43,737 nt of DNA from Chloroflexota bacterium (lineage in GTDB: Bacteria > Chloroflexota > Anaerolineae > Aggregatilineales > Phototrophicaceae). This document shows positions 1-8,163 of the stretch, in pieces (within the stretch, counting starts at the first letter, position 1; each line of letters begins with the position of its first letter). The notes beneath the pieces were generated by a model. The model had not been told where the DNA came from. It worked only from the letters and a program-made list of their open reading frames with translations, and did no database searches. A program made the translations under genes and the position numbers. The stretch is from NCBI GenBank assembly GCA_026706445.1, contig JAPOYT010000260.1:1-43737 (forward strand), read 5' to 3'.

Positions 1-32
1 AGTAGAGCAAGGATTCGAAGCAAACCGCAACA

Positions 33-58
33 ATTTCCACCGACTTCGATACACTACC
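33..58 (+). promoter_or_regulatory. Shared 26-bp regulatory motif, copy 1
   Basis: The motif reads ATTTC-C-ACCGA, four variable bases, GATACACT-A-CC. The same motif occurs at 27107-27132 (+) and 26893-26918 (-). By eye 20 of 26 positions are identical in all three copies. Here it ends 15 bp before a possible -35 box of the gene starting at 178. Each copy points toward its downstream gene. It may be an operator or activator site, or a promoter core; no regulator gene is in the window. Confidence 0.6.
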
Positions 59-73
59 GCGGAAGCGTATCGC

Positions 74-100
74 TTGCATAACACTGGCCAATGCGATAAC
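74..100 (+). promoter_or_regulatory. Candidate promoter of the tandem binding-protein gene
   Basis: TTGCAT at 74-79 and GATAAC at 95-100 are separated by 15 bp, with TGC just before the -10 (extended -10 form). The match is modest and the spacing short. It gains support from the conserved motif just upstream, placed as at the stronger promoter at 27147-27175. Confidence 0.35.
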
Positions 101-177
101 TTATGGGAATGCGTCTGCCAACTTGGGTTCAGGTTGCGCAGGTGTTGCAATGTTCGTATTCCATAAGGAGATCTACT

Positions 178-2076
178 GTGAAAAGATTCATCATTCTCAC
201 AACCATTGTACTATTTGCGCTGAGCCTCGTCCCGGGGGCGATCGCGCAAGACGATGGCTACACCATCGCCTTCGTTCCGGGTGTGAATCCGGATCCCTTC
301 TATATCACCATGTCGGGTGGCGTCAATCAAGCGGCTGCGGACCTCGGTCTGACAGTCATCCAGCAAGACCCCGAGCGATTCGATGTCACTGTTTCGGCGC
401 CCATCATTGAGGCGCTGATCGCGCGCGGAGATATCGACGCGCTTGTCACGGCGCCGAACGATAAAGAGCAATCGATACCGGTGCTGCAGGCGGCGCACGA
501 CGCCGGCATCGTCGTGCTGACGGTTGACACCTTCATCGGCGATGGCAACTACGCCGATGGTGAAGTCACCTTCCCGATTTCCTACATCGGCTCTGACAAC
601 ACGCAGGGCGGCTACATCGCTTGTTCGTCGCTGGCCGACAAGCTGGGCGCTGGCGCAAAGATCTATGTCACCAACACGCGCCCGGGCATCAGCACGACCG
701 ACCAGCGTGAAGAAGGCTGCCTGGCGGCGGCTGAGGCTACCGGCTTGGTTGTGGCTCGCGTCGATTACAACGAGAACAGCGCGGATATGGCGCAGCAGCA
801 AACAGCGGCTGTTTTGCAAGCCAATCCCGATATTGTCGGCATGTTCGCCACCAATACCTTTGGCGCGCTGGGCGCTGGCACGGCGATTCAAAACGCCGGT
901 TTGCAAGGCGCGGTGGAAGTGGCGCTCTTTGACGCCAGCGAAGAAAACATCGGCTTCCTAAACGATGGAATTGTCTCGCTGGTCATCGCGCAGAAACCGG
1001 CCGATATGGGTTATCTTGGGGTTGCGCTAGCCACCGCTTATCTGGATGGCGTCGGCAGCATCCCGGCTCGCATCGGCACCGGCTACGCGGTCATCACAGC
1101 CGAAAACGTGGACGATCCGGATGTCGCGCGCTTCATCTACACCAGCAATACCAGCGATCCGGCGCCGGCGCTTGACGAGAGTTACAACCTGGCTTTCGTT
1201 CCTGGCGTGAATCCCGATCCCTTCTATATCACGATGTCGCGCGGCGTTTATGGCGCGGCCGGGCGTTTGGGCATCAATGTCATCCAGCAGGATCCGGAGC
1301 GCTTTGACGTCACGGTATCGGCGCCGATCATCGAAGCCTTGATCGCGCGCGGCGACATCAACTCGCTGGTGACGGCGCCAAACGACAAGGAACAGTCGAT
1401 CCCGGTATTGCAAGACGCGCATGAGGCGGGCATTCCCGTTTTGACGGTCGATACCTTCATCGGCGACGGCAACTACGCCGATGGCGAGGTCACCTTCCCC
1501 TTGAGCTATATTGGTTCCGATAACGTCAACGGCGGCTACATCGCCTGCTCGTCTTTGGCCGATAAGCTGGGCGAAGGCGCCAAGATCTACGTCACCAACA
1601 CGCGTCCGGGCATCAGCACGACCGATCAGCGCGAAGAAGGCTGCCTGGCGGCGGCTGAGGCGGGCGGCTTGGTAGTGGCCCGCGTCGATTACAACGAGAA
1701 CAGCGCTGATATGGCGCAGCAGCAAACGGCCGCTGTTTTGCAGGCGAATCCTGATATCGTCGGCATGTTCGCCACCAATACCTTCGGCGCATTGGGCGCT
1801 GGCGCGGCGATCCAGAATGCTGGCTTGCAGGGCGCGGTCGAGGTTGCGCTCTTTGACGCCAGCGAAGAGAACATCGGCTACTTGCGCGACGGCATCGTCT
1901 CGCTCGTTATCGCGCAGAAGCCGGCTGACATGGGTTACCTGGGCGTGATCGCGCAAATCGCGAATTTGCGCGGCGTGACTTCCATGCCGGCGCGCGTCGG
2001 GACGGGTTACGCGGTCATCACCATCGACAATGTCGATGATCCGGATGTCGCGCGTTTCATCTATACGGCGGGTTAG
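178..2076 (+). CDS. Ribose-type ABC sugar-binding protein, tandem duplicated on one polypeptide
   Basis: Periplasmic binding protein of the RbsB-like family (Peripla_BP_4 type), which captures a sugar or polyol outside the membrane. I chose GTG at 178 because AAGGAG lies 8 bp upstream and a signal peptide (KRFIILTTIVLFALS...AIAQ) starts there. The 632-residue product is about twice the family length of roughly 300. Residues after the leader form two complete copies offset by exactly 308 codons (924 bp), joined by a short Ser/Asp/Pro/Ala linker (around SNTSDPAPALDES). I count about 33 differences in about 297 aligned residues, near 89 percent identity, concentrated at each copy's ends. Both keep the VPGVNPDPFYITMS start. 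A terminator follows directly, so it is probably its own transcript. The likely partners are the permease at 8164 and the ATPase at 9497. The ligand is unknown. Confidence 0.9.
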   Translation: MKRFIILTTIVLFALSLVPGAIAQDDGYTIAFVPGVNPDPFYITMSGGVNQAAADLGLTVIQQDPERFDVTVSAPIIEALIARGDIDALVTAPNDKEQSIPVLQAAHDAGIVVLTVDTFIGDGNYADGEVTFPISYIGSDNTQGGYIACSSLADKLGAGAKIYVTNTRPGISTTDQREEGCLAAAEATGLVVARVDYNENSADMAQQQTAAVLQANPDIVGMFATNTFGALGAGTAIQNAGLQGAVEVALFDASEENIGFLNDGIVSLVIAQKPADMGYLGVALATAYLDGVGSIPARIGTGYAVITAENVDDPDVARFIYTSNTSDPAPALDESYNLAFVPGVNPDPFYITMSRGVYGAAGRLGINVIQQDPERFDVTVSAPIIEALIARGDINSLVTAPNDKEQSIPVLQDAHEAGIPVLTVDTFIGDGNYADGEVTFPLSYIGSDNVNGGYIACSSLADKLGEGAKIYVTNTRPGISTTDQREEGCLAAAEAGGLVVARVDYNENSADMAQQQTAAVLQANPDIVGMFATNTFGALGAGAAIQNAGLQGAVEVALFDASEENIGYLRDGIVSLVIAQKPADMGYLGVIAQIANLRGVTSMPARVGTGYAVITIDNVDDPDVARFIYTAG

Positions 2077-2102
2077 CGGTAGCGGACTACCCTCAGCCCA
2101 AA

Positions 2103-2134
2103 CCCCTCTCTCATAAAGGGAGAGGGGCTTTTTT
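2103..2134 (+). terminator. Intrinsic terminator after the tandem binding-protein gene
   Basis: CCCCTCTC at 2103-2110 pairs with GAGAGGGG at 2120-2127 across a 9-base loop, followed by C and six T. The hairpin resembles a short copy of C-rich family A (shared CATAAAGGG core), so a repeat seems to serve as terminator. Confidence 0.75.
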
Positions 2135-2190
2135 CGCCACAGAAGCAGTAGCAGGTCAATCATTCATAATAATGTTCTGTAGATGTGAAT

Positions 2191-2217
2191 GCGGGCGGCC
2201 CAGTCGGTCGCCCCTAC
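2191..2217. repeat. Family B hairpin, short form
   Basis: Imperfect GGGCGGCCC...GTCGCCCCTAC hairpin, one of about twenty intergenic copies of this family here. It ends 33 bp before the start of the next gene, so it would be in that gene's leader. Confidence 0.7.
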
Positions 2218-2250
2218 ATTCTTGCGCTCCCGCGCTTTACTCTTGACCGG

Positions 2251-3453
2251 ATGAGCAACTTCCACCCGCCCCTCAGCAAAAAGCACAAGCAAATAGTCGC
2301 CGCCCTGTGCGCCACCTATGGCCTGCTGTATTTGGGCCGGGTGAACATCAGCGTGGTCTTGCCTATATTAGCGGTCGAACTCGATGTCGGCCGGGCGGAA
2401 ATCGGTATCCTGGGCACGGTGTTTTTCTGGGTGTACGCCATCGGCAACTTCGTCAATGGCGAGATTGGCAGCCATGTCAGCCCATTTCGCGTGGTCGCTT
2501 TGGGTCTGTTGGTCACCGCGATCGTGAATCTCGTTTTCGGTTTCCAGACATCGCTGCTGGTTATGCTGGTCCTTTGGGGCCTCAACGGTTTTGCGCAGTC
2601 TGGGGGCTGGCCGCCGATTGTTCGCATTTTGGCCGAGCGCCTCCATCCGAGTCAAATAAAGCAGGTATCGACCGTAATCCCAATCAGTTACGTCATCGGC
2701 ACGGTGGTCACCTGGACCTTGATCGGGGCAGTGGCGGCCGGCGGAAACTGGCGTCTGGCATTTTGGCTTCCGGGGGTGATTCTGCTGGTAACGGCGGCGC
2801 TCTGGCGGGCGGCAGGCATTGACGCGCCGACGGCAGATTCAAAGGGTGTGCGCCTTTCGACGATCATCGCCGAATCGCGCGGCCTCGCCTTTGCGCTGGT
2901 GGTATCGGCTTTGGCTGGATTCGTCCGCAATGGCTCGATTATCTGGCTGCCGTCGTATATTCTCGACAGCCAACTGATCGCCGACAATCTGGTTGGCGCC
3001 GTCGCCGCTCTCACGCAAGTGGTCGCGATCCCGGGCCTTATGATTGCTCGTCACCGCGTCGTCCGCACCAATCAGGTGCTGGTGACTGGCGTGTACATGT
3101 TTAGCGCCGGCGGGCTCGCCTTTCTGCTGCTTTCGGCGACCAGCGGCATATTGTCGATTGTGGTCCTCTGCCTGGCTATGATGATTCTGGGTGGCGCATT
3201 TGGCTTGGTAACGTCTTCCATGCCGGTGATGCTTTCGCCGCCGGGGCGCGCATCGTCGATCGCTGGCACGCAGAATATGATGGCGACTTTCGCCGGCGGC
3301 CTGGCTGGCTTCGGCATCGGCGCTATTGTGGAGCGCGGTGGCTGGAGCGCCGTCTTTGGCCTTTGGGGCCTCATGCTGCTGCTGGCTGCCGCTATCACCT
3401 GGCGCCACCGTCACGAGGAAGACCGGCGGACCGGCGCGGTTGAGGCCGGATGA
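2251..3453 (+). CDS. MFS transporter, organophosphate:phosphate antiporter (GlpT-like) family, copy 1
   Basis: A 400-residue protein with the hydrophobic pattern of a 12-helix MFS carrier. Helix 1 has YLGRVN, like GlpT YLVRKN, placing R30 at the phosphate-binding Arg45 of GlpT. The segment LNGFAQSGGWPP resembles the OPA-family motif, and FVRNGSIIWLPSY aligns with GlpT LLRYGILDWSPTY, placing R226 at the second phosphate-binding Arg269. It may therefore exchange a phosphorylated sugar or another anionic organic compound for phosphate (inference). I chose ATG 2251 because upstream in-frame sequence is a family B repeat; no good ribosome binding site is visible. A close paralogue follows after 4 bases. 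Confidence 0.85.
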   Translation: MSNFHPPLSKKHKQIVAALCATYGLLYLGRVNISVVLPILAVELDVGRAEIGILGTVFFWVYAIGNFVNGEIGSHVSPFRVVALGLLVTAIVNLVFGFQTSLLVMLVLWGLNGFAQSGGWPPIVRILAERLHPSQIKQVSTVIPISYVIGTVVTWTLIGAVAAGGNWRLAFWLPGVILLVTAALWRAAGIDAPTADSKGVRLSTIIAESRGLAFALVVSALAGFVRNGSIIWLPSYILDSQLIADNLVGAVAALTQVVAIPGLMIARHRVVRTNQVLVTGVYMFSAGGLAFLLLSATSGILSIVVLCLAMMILGGAFGLVTSSMPVMLSPPGRASSIAGTQNMMATFAGGLAGFGIGAIVERGGWSAVFGLWGLMLLLAAAITWRHRHEEDRRTGAVEAG

Positions 3454-3457
3454 TCCC

Positions 3458-4642
3458 GTGCAAAAATCGCTGACCAGACAGCAAAATATGATGGTGGGAA
3501 CCCTGATGTTCACCTACGCCCTCTATTATCTGGGGCGGGTGAACGTCAGCATGGTATTGCCCGCGCTCGCGCAGGACCTGGGCGTCAGCCGCGCTGAGGT
3601 CGGCGCATTGGGCACGATCTTCTTCTGGGTCTACGGCATTTTTCACTTCGTCAGCGGCGAGATCGGCAGTCACGTCAGTCCCTTTCGTTTGGTCAGCATC
3701 GGCTTGCTCGCCAGCGCCATCGTGAATCTGGTATTCGCCTTTCAGTCGTCCCTGATCATCATGCTGATCTTGTGGGGGCTCAACGGCGTCGCGCAGTCGG
3801 GCGGCTGGTCGCCAATGTTTCGCATCCTGGCGGAGCGCCTCGATCGCGCGCATATCAAACGCGTATCGACCGTCATGCCTTTCAGTTATGTATTGGGAAC
3901 GGCGCTCACCTGGGCGCTCATCGGCGCAGTGGCCAGCGGCGATAATTGGCGTATCGCATTCTGGCTTCCCGGTCTGGCGCTGCTGCTGGTCTTGGCTTTC
4001 TGGCGTAAAGCGGGCATAGACGCGCCGAAGACGCAATCGAGCGGCATTCGACTTTCGACCATCATCGCGGAAGCGCGCGGGATCGCCTTTGTGATGCTGG
4101 CGGCGGCGCTGGGCGGCTTCGTTTTCAATGGCACGATCATCTGGCTGCCCTCGTATATCCTCGACAGCGGGCTGATCGCCGACAGCATGGTTGGCGCGGT
4201 CGCCGCGTTGACGCAGGCAGTTGCGATTCTGGGGCTAATCTTGGCGCGAAGTCTGGTCGCGCGCAGCAACCTGGCGCTGCTAACCGCCGCGCAACTCTTC
4301 GCAGCGGCCGGCTGCGCCTTTCTGCTGCTGGCTTTGACGCAGGGAATCTTCGCGATTCCTGTGGTCGCATTCGCGCTCTTGGCCTTGAACGGCGCATTCG
4401 GCTTAACGGTGAGCGCCATGCCCTTGCTGTTGGCGCCGGCGGGGCGCGCTTCCTCCACGACCGGGGCGGTCAATATGATGTCGACCTTTTTTGGCGGCAT
4501 GGCCGGCTTCAGCATTGGCGGACTGGTTGAAGCAAGCGGCTGGAGCGCGGTATTCGGATTGTGGGGCGCCTTTCTTCTGCTGGCCTGCTTGCTGATCTGG
4601 CGCAATCGACACCGGGAAGACCGACGGGATGGCAAGGCATGA
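3458..4642 (+). CDS. MFS transporter, GlpT-like family, copy 2 (second substrate Arg replaced)
   Basis: A 394-residue paralogue of the preceding carrier, near-identical over long stretches (FFWVYGI, GEIGSHVSPFR, LPSYILDS). GTG 3458 lies 4 bases after the upstream stop, with GAGGCCGGA before it; ATG 3488 is an alternative start. Helix 1 keeps the GlpT-like arginine (R27 in YLGRVN). The residue aligned with R226 of copy 1 is F223 (GFVFNGTIIWLPSY), so one of the two arginines that bind phosphate in GlpT-type carriers is missing. Copy 2 may have changed substrate or charge preference, or may work with copy 1. The short gap suggests one transcript and a local tandem duplication. Confidence 0.85.
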   Translation: MQKSLTRQQNMMVGTLMFTYALYYLGRVNVSMVLPALAQDLGVSRAEVGALGTIFFWVYGIFHFVSGEIGSHVSPFRLVSIGLLASAIVNLVFAFQSSLIIMLILWGLNGVAQSGGWSPMFRILAERLDRAHIKRVSTVMPFSYVLGTALTWALIGAVASGDNWRIAFWLPGLALLLVLAFWRKAGIDAPKTQSSGIRLSTIIAEARGIAFVMLAAALGGFVFNGTIIWLPSYILDSGLIADSMVGAVAALTQAVAILGLILARSLVARSNLALLTAAQLFAAAGCAFLLLALTQGIFAIPVVAFALLALNGAFGLTVSAMPLLLAPAGRASSTTGAVNMMSTFFGGMAGFSIGGLVEASGWSAVFGLWGAFLLLACLLIWRNRHREDRRDGKA

Positions 4643-4694
4643 GGGCGTGGATAACTGCAGGAAATTTGCCCTTGGGTGGACACGAAACATTTTT

Positions 4695-4890
4695 ACCACC
4701 GAGGGTCGCGTAGACACTGACCTCCTACACTGCAGATCGCTCGCCCGTACACGCGCTAAATATAAGATAAAGTCCGCAGACGTTCCGTCGCCACGTGTAG
4801 ACACAGTGGGTCAATCACGCCTAAAGCGTCATCTATGGCAGAATCAGGTTTCCCTCTGTGCCCTCTGTGTTGCCTCATTTCCTCGGTGGT
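4695..4890. repeat. Family C MITE-like element with family B material inside (fills the 4643-5021 gap)
   Basis: Inverted ends ACCACCGAGG (4695) and CCTCGGTGGT (4881-4890) bound about 196 bp. Inside is a family B fragment at 4701-4750 with GTCGCGTAGACACTGACC, and near the right end CCCTCTGTG-type repeats. I see no gene in this 379-bp gap; the short open frames are repeat-derived. Confidence 0.6.
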
Positions 4891-4973
4891 GAAGTCTTTG
4901 ACACCTATTGCATAATATCGAGACAGAAGCGAGCCAACGAGTAGCGGACGAGCCTTGCAGATAGGATGAAGGT

Positions 4974-4979
4974 TATAAT
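4974..4979 (+). promoter_or_regulatory. Consensus -10 box upstream of the CoA-transferase gene
   Basis: TATAAT, 43 bp before the ATG at 5022. No convincing -35 at 16-18 bp spacing; TTGCAG at 4955-4960 is only 13 bp away. Plausible start of the operon 5022-7983. Confidence 0.4.
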
Positions 4980-5021
4980 GGCTAATTCGCAAGCGACGGA
5001 AATGTGTGACCGCGAGGGATC

Positions 5022-6227
5022 ATGACGAGCGAAGGCGCGCCGCTCAGCGGAATCAAGGTGGTGGACCAGACGCAGGCCTTGGCGGGTCCATACACGACGA
5101 TGATTCTGGGCGATCTGGGCGCCGATGTCATCAAGATTGAGCGACCGGGCATCGGCGATAATTCGCGGCAATGGGCGCCGCCAACTATCGGCGATCAAAG
5201 TTGCTACTATTTAGCCGTCAACCGCAACAAACGCGGCATCGCCCTCAATATCCGCGGCGAAAGCGGGCGAGAGTTCATGCATCGATTGGTAAAAGACGCG
5301 GACGTATTTCTCACGAACTTGCGGACAGCCGAAGCGCTGCGGCGCCATGGCATCGATTACGAGACGCTGCGCGCGCTCGATAAGCGGCTGATCTACGTTT
5401 CGATCAGCGGCTACGGGCGCAGCGGACCGCGGGCGGGACAGCCGGGTTATGATTTGGTGTCGCAGGCGGAATCGGGCACAGTTGCCTTGACGGGCGAGGT
5501 TGACGGCGCGCCGATGCGCTTCCCCACGCCGATCGCCGATATGACTTGCGGTTTGTTCACCGTGATCGGGATAATGGCGGCGCTGCGCGCGCGCGACCAG
5601 AGCGGAAGCGGGCAGTTTATCGACATGTCCTTGCAAGAGGGGCAGATGACCTGGCTGGCGAATCTGGCCGGCGAGTATTTCGCCACCGATGCGGATCCGC
5701 CGCGGCGCGGCAATCGACATCCGCAGGTGGTGCCCTATGAGGCGGTGCAAGCGAGCGATGGCGACTGGTTTATGCTGGGCGTCGCCTCGGACAATGTGTG
5801 GGGCGCGTTTTGCCGGCATGTCGGTCGGGAAGACTTGGCGCGGGATTCGCGTTTCCAGAACAATGCTGACCGCATCGCCAATTACGAGGCCCTGCTGCCA
5901 ATCGTGCGCGCGATCATCCGCGGCAAGCCCTGCGATGAGTGGCTGGCGGAGTTGCGCGGGGCCGGTGTGCCTTGCGGGCGCATCAATACGGTGGCGGAAG
6001 CGCTGGGCGATCCCCATATCATTGAGCGCGGATTCATCGTTGAGCTGGAGCACCCGGCCCTCGGTCTGATCAAATCGCTGGCGACTCCGATTCATTTGGC
6101 TGATACGCCGCTGGTTTATCGGCGACATCCGCCGCGCCTGGGCGAGCACAGCGATGAAGTGGCGGCTGAATTGGGCTATAGCCGGGCTGAGATCGCGCAG
6201 CTGCGGGAAGCGGGAACGCTGGCGTGA
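5022..6227 (+). CDS. CaiB/BaiF family (class III) CoA-transferase
   Basis: A 401-residue protein, normal for family III CoA-transferases such as formyl-CoA and carnitine CoA-transferases, which move CoA between carboxylic acids through an aspartyl intermediate. The N-terminus has LSGIKVVD and GPYTTMILGDLGADVIKIE, with GYGRSGP and PGYDL further on. D173 in PIADMTCG is the expected catalytic aspartate. ATG 5022 follows a GAGG ribosome site. The acid substrate cannot be read from sequence. Its place between the antiporters and the dihydroxyacetone-kinase-like genes is odd, since no other acyl-CoA enzyme is nearby. It may serve an acid product of the pathway or be unrelated. Confidence 0.9.
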   Translation: MTSEGAPLSGIKVVDQTQALAGPYTTMILGDLGADVIKIERPGIGDNSRQWAPPTIGDQSCYYLAVNRNKRGIALNIRGESGREFMHRLVKDADVFLTNLRTAEALRRHGIDYETLRALDKRLIYVSISGYGRSGPRAGQPGYDLVSQAESGTVALTGEVDGAPMRFPTPIADMTCGLFTVIGIMAALRARDQSGSGQFIDMSLQEGQMTWLANLAGEYFATDADPPRRGNRHPQVVPYEAVQASDGDWFMLGVASDNVWGAFCRHVGREDLARDSRFQNNADRIANYEALLPIVRAIIRGKPCDEWLAELRGAGVPCGRINTVAEALGDPHIIERGFIVELEHPALGLIKSLATPIHLADTPLVYRRHPPRLGEHSDEVAAELGYSRAEIAQLREAGTLA

Positions 6228-6255
6228 GTCTAAAGCGTCACAGATTTCAGAGTTT

Positions 6256-6284
6256 GTACGGGCGAGCCGCCGGCTCGCCCCTAC
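6256..6284. repeat. Family B hairpin, short form
   Basis: GGGCGAGCC and GGCTCGCCC form a perfect 9-bp stem around GCC, flanked by GTAC and CTAC. It sits just upstream of the dhaK ribosome binding site. Confidence 0.75.
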
Positions 6285-6310
6285 ATTATGACTAGAGGAC
6301 GGGAAATTGA

Positions 6311-7321
6311 ATGAGCGCGCGCAAGCAGAAACTGATCAACAAGCCTGAGGCCATCGTCGATGAGATGCTCGCGGGATTTTGCGCCGCCTACCACGACATC
6401 GTCCGCCTGGAACGCGAGCGCCTGGTCGTCCGCGCCGAGCCGAAAGCGCCCGGAAAGGTCGGTTTGGTCATGGGCGGCGGCAGCGGTCACGAGCCGGCCA
6501 TGCTCGGCTGGGTGGGCGAGGGATTGCTTGATGTAAATGTCGTGGGCGAGGTATTCAGCGCGCCTGGTCCCGGTCCAATCATTGAGGGGATTCGCGCGGC
6601 CGATCGCGGCGCCGGCGTGCTGCTTTGCGTCTCGCATCATGAAGGCGACCGGCTCAACGCCGAGCTTGCGCTGGAATTCTGCGAAATGGAGGGCATTGAG
6701 AATGTCGACATGGTGATTCTCTATGATGACATCTCCAGCGCGCCAAAGGGCAGCGAGAGCGAACGGCGGGGCACAGCCGGTCTGTTCTTCGTCTGGAAGA
6801 TGCTGGGCGCCTATTGCGAAGGGGCGGTAGACTTGGCGGCCGCCAAAGCGCTGGCTGAAAAGGCGCGGGACAATACGCGCAGCCTGGCGATGTCCCTCAG
6901 TTCCTGCGCCAGTCCGGTCAGCGGCGAGGTCATGTTTGAGATGGCTGAAGGCGAAATGGAGATCGGCATGGGGCTGCACGGCGAGGTCGGCCGGGGACGG
7001 CAGAAGGCGCTTTCCGCCGACGATACAATCGACCTCATGCTGCCGCAAATCCTCGACGACCTGCCCTTCCATGCCGGCGATGAGGCGCTGGTCCTGCTGA
7101 ACAACAGCGGAAGCCTGACCCTGATGGAGCTTTTCATTTTGTATCGGCGCGTCGAAAAGATGCTGCGCGAAGCTGATATCAAAGTGCACAAGTCCTGGAT
7201 CGGCGCTTACGCCACCACCTTGGAGACGGCTGGTTTCGCCATTTCGCTCTGCCGTGTCGATGATCAGTTGAAGGATCTTTGGGATGCGCCCGCGAACGGC
7301 GCCTATATGAAGCAGGTATGA
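6311..7321 (+). CDS. dhaK: Dihydroxyacetone kinase-type subunit DhaK
   Basis: A 336-residue Dak1-domain protein that binds dihydroxyacetone or a related small ketose covalently through histidine for phosphorylation by DhaL. GGGSGHEP is at residues 55-62. H223 in GMGLHGE matches the substrate-binding His218 of E. coli DhaK, and GD at 112-113 matches its catalytic Asp109 region. The residues before it are SHHE instead of the usual KNYT, which may mean a different substrate. A GAGGACGGGA stretch precedes the ATG. It overlaps dhaL by ATGA. No DhaM or PTS gene is in the window, so an ATP-dependent pair is likely. Related kinases elsewhere act on erythruloses, so the substrate is open. Confidence 0.9.
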   Translation: MSARKQKLINKPEAIVDEMLAGFCAAYHDIVRLERERLVVRAEPKAPGKVGLVMGGGSGHEPAMLGWVGEGLLDVNVVGEVFSAPGPGPIIEGIRAADRGAGVLLCVSHHEGDRLNAELALEFCEMEGIENVDMVILYDDISSAPKGSESERRGTAGLFFVWKMLGAYCEGAVDLAAAKALAEKARDNTRSLAMSLSSCASPVSGEVMFEMAEGEMEIGMGLHGEVGRGRQKALSADDTIDLMLPQILDDLPFHAGDEALVLLNNSGSLTLMELFILYRRVEKMLREADIKVHKSWIGAYATTLETAGFAISLCRVDDQLKDLWDAPANGAYMKQV

Positions 7322-7983
7322 CGACGATAGCGCCGGCGCAACTTGCGGACATGATCGGGTCAATTGCTCGACGGATTCTGTCGGAGCGAGACCGGCTGAA
7401 TCGGCTTGACGCGGCGCTGGGCGACGGCGACCACGGCACGAGCGTCAGCGCTGCATTCGCTGCAGCGGCCACCGACATTGCCGAACTCAAGCAGCCAAGC
7501 GCAGGCGATATTTGGCTGGCGACAGCGAAGGCGGTGATGAATCGAATGGGTGGCGCATCGGGCGCGATATTTGGTACTTTCTTTCTCAAAGGCGCGGGGC
7601 ATCTGAGGGGAATAGAGCGCGTGGGCAAGAGCGATATGGAGGCGGTTCTGCAGGCGGGGTTGCAGGGCGTGAAAGCGCGCGGCAAAGCTGAAGTTGGCGA
7701 TAAGACAATGGTGGACGCGCTGGAGCCGGCGGTGACGGCATTTTGCGGGGCGGACGAATTCGCCGGCGCCTGGACCCGCGCCACAGAAGCCGCTCGCGAG
7801 GGCGCCGAATCAACGCGAGAGCTGGTCGCGCGGAGGGGAAGAGCCAAGTACCTAAGCGAGCGCGCCATTGGTCATGTCGATCCGGGCGCGTCAAGCATCG
7901 CCGTGATCTTCGAGGCGGTCGATGATTGGTGGGGGGCAAACCCCACCCCCAGCACCTTGCAATTTGAAGAGGCGGAGCATTAG
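7318..7983 (+). CDS. dhaL: Dihydroxyacetone kinase-type nucleotide-binding subunit DhaL
   Basis: A 221-residue Dak2-domain protein, normal for free-standing DhaL. LDAALGDGDHG supplies D31, D36 and D38, the Mg-nucleotide ligands. GGASGAIFG, GDKTMVDALEP and the lid-like RGRAKYLSERAIGHVDPGA segment are all present. The start is fixed by the ATGA overlap with dhaK, which implies translational coupling. With DhaK it should phosphorylate a short ketose in the cytoplasm, making a phosphate ester for the downstream aldolase. About 100 bp of non-coding sequence follows before the next promoter candidate. Confidence 0.9.
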   Translation: MTTIAPAQLADMIGSIARRILSERDRLNRLDAALGDGDHGTSVSAAFAAAATDIAELKQPSAGDIWLATAKAVMNRMGGASGAIFGTFFLKGAGHLRGIERVGKSDMEAVLQAGLQGVKARGKAEVGDKTMVDALEPAVTAFCGADEFAGAWTRATEAAREGAESTRELVARRGRAKYLSERAIGHVDPGASSIAVIFEAVDDWWGANPTPSTLQFEEAEH

Positions 7984-8084
7984 ACAATTTCAGTGTCCAC
8001 CAAAACGGGTCAAGACCAGCTCGTCCCCGCAGATTCACGCGATGAGAGCGGGGAGGAACAACCTGCAATTCGCGGGCGATTATG

Positions 8085-8090
8085 TATAAT
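8085..8090 (+). promoter_or_regulatory. Consensus -10 box upstream of the ribose-type permease gene
   Basis: TATAAT, 73 bp before ATG 8164, in a 180-bp gap; no clear -35 box. It suggests that permease, ATPase and aldolase can be transcribed separately from dhaKL. Confidence 0.35.
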
Positions 8091-8163
8091 AGGCGGATTG
8101 CAGTCGGATTTCATCGCGCCACTTGCCAGCAAAGAACTGAAGGGAGCGTGAAAGGATGCCTCA

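Noticed and set aside
1027..2163. 378-residue minus-strand open frame opposite the tandem binding protein
   Set aside because: A mirror frame typical of GC-rich genes; Arg/Asp/His-rich, no domain, and runs through the terminator hairpin.
4850..4890. Possible tRNA or other structured RNA in the CTCTGTG-rich stretch
   Set aside because: No cloverleaf or anticodon arm; it is a recurring part of the family C element.
4629..4892. 87-residue plus-strand open frame after the second MFS gene
   Set aside because: It overlaps the MFS gene end and reads through family B/C repeat DNA; composition is not protein-like.
5211..6149. 312-residue minus-strand open frame opposite the CoA-transferase
   Set aside because: Antisense shadow; no recognisable domain and the plus-strand gene has clear family motifs.
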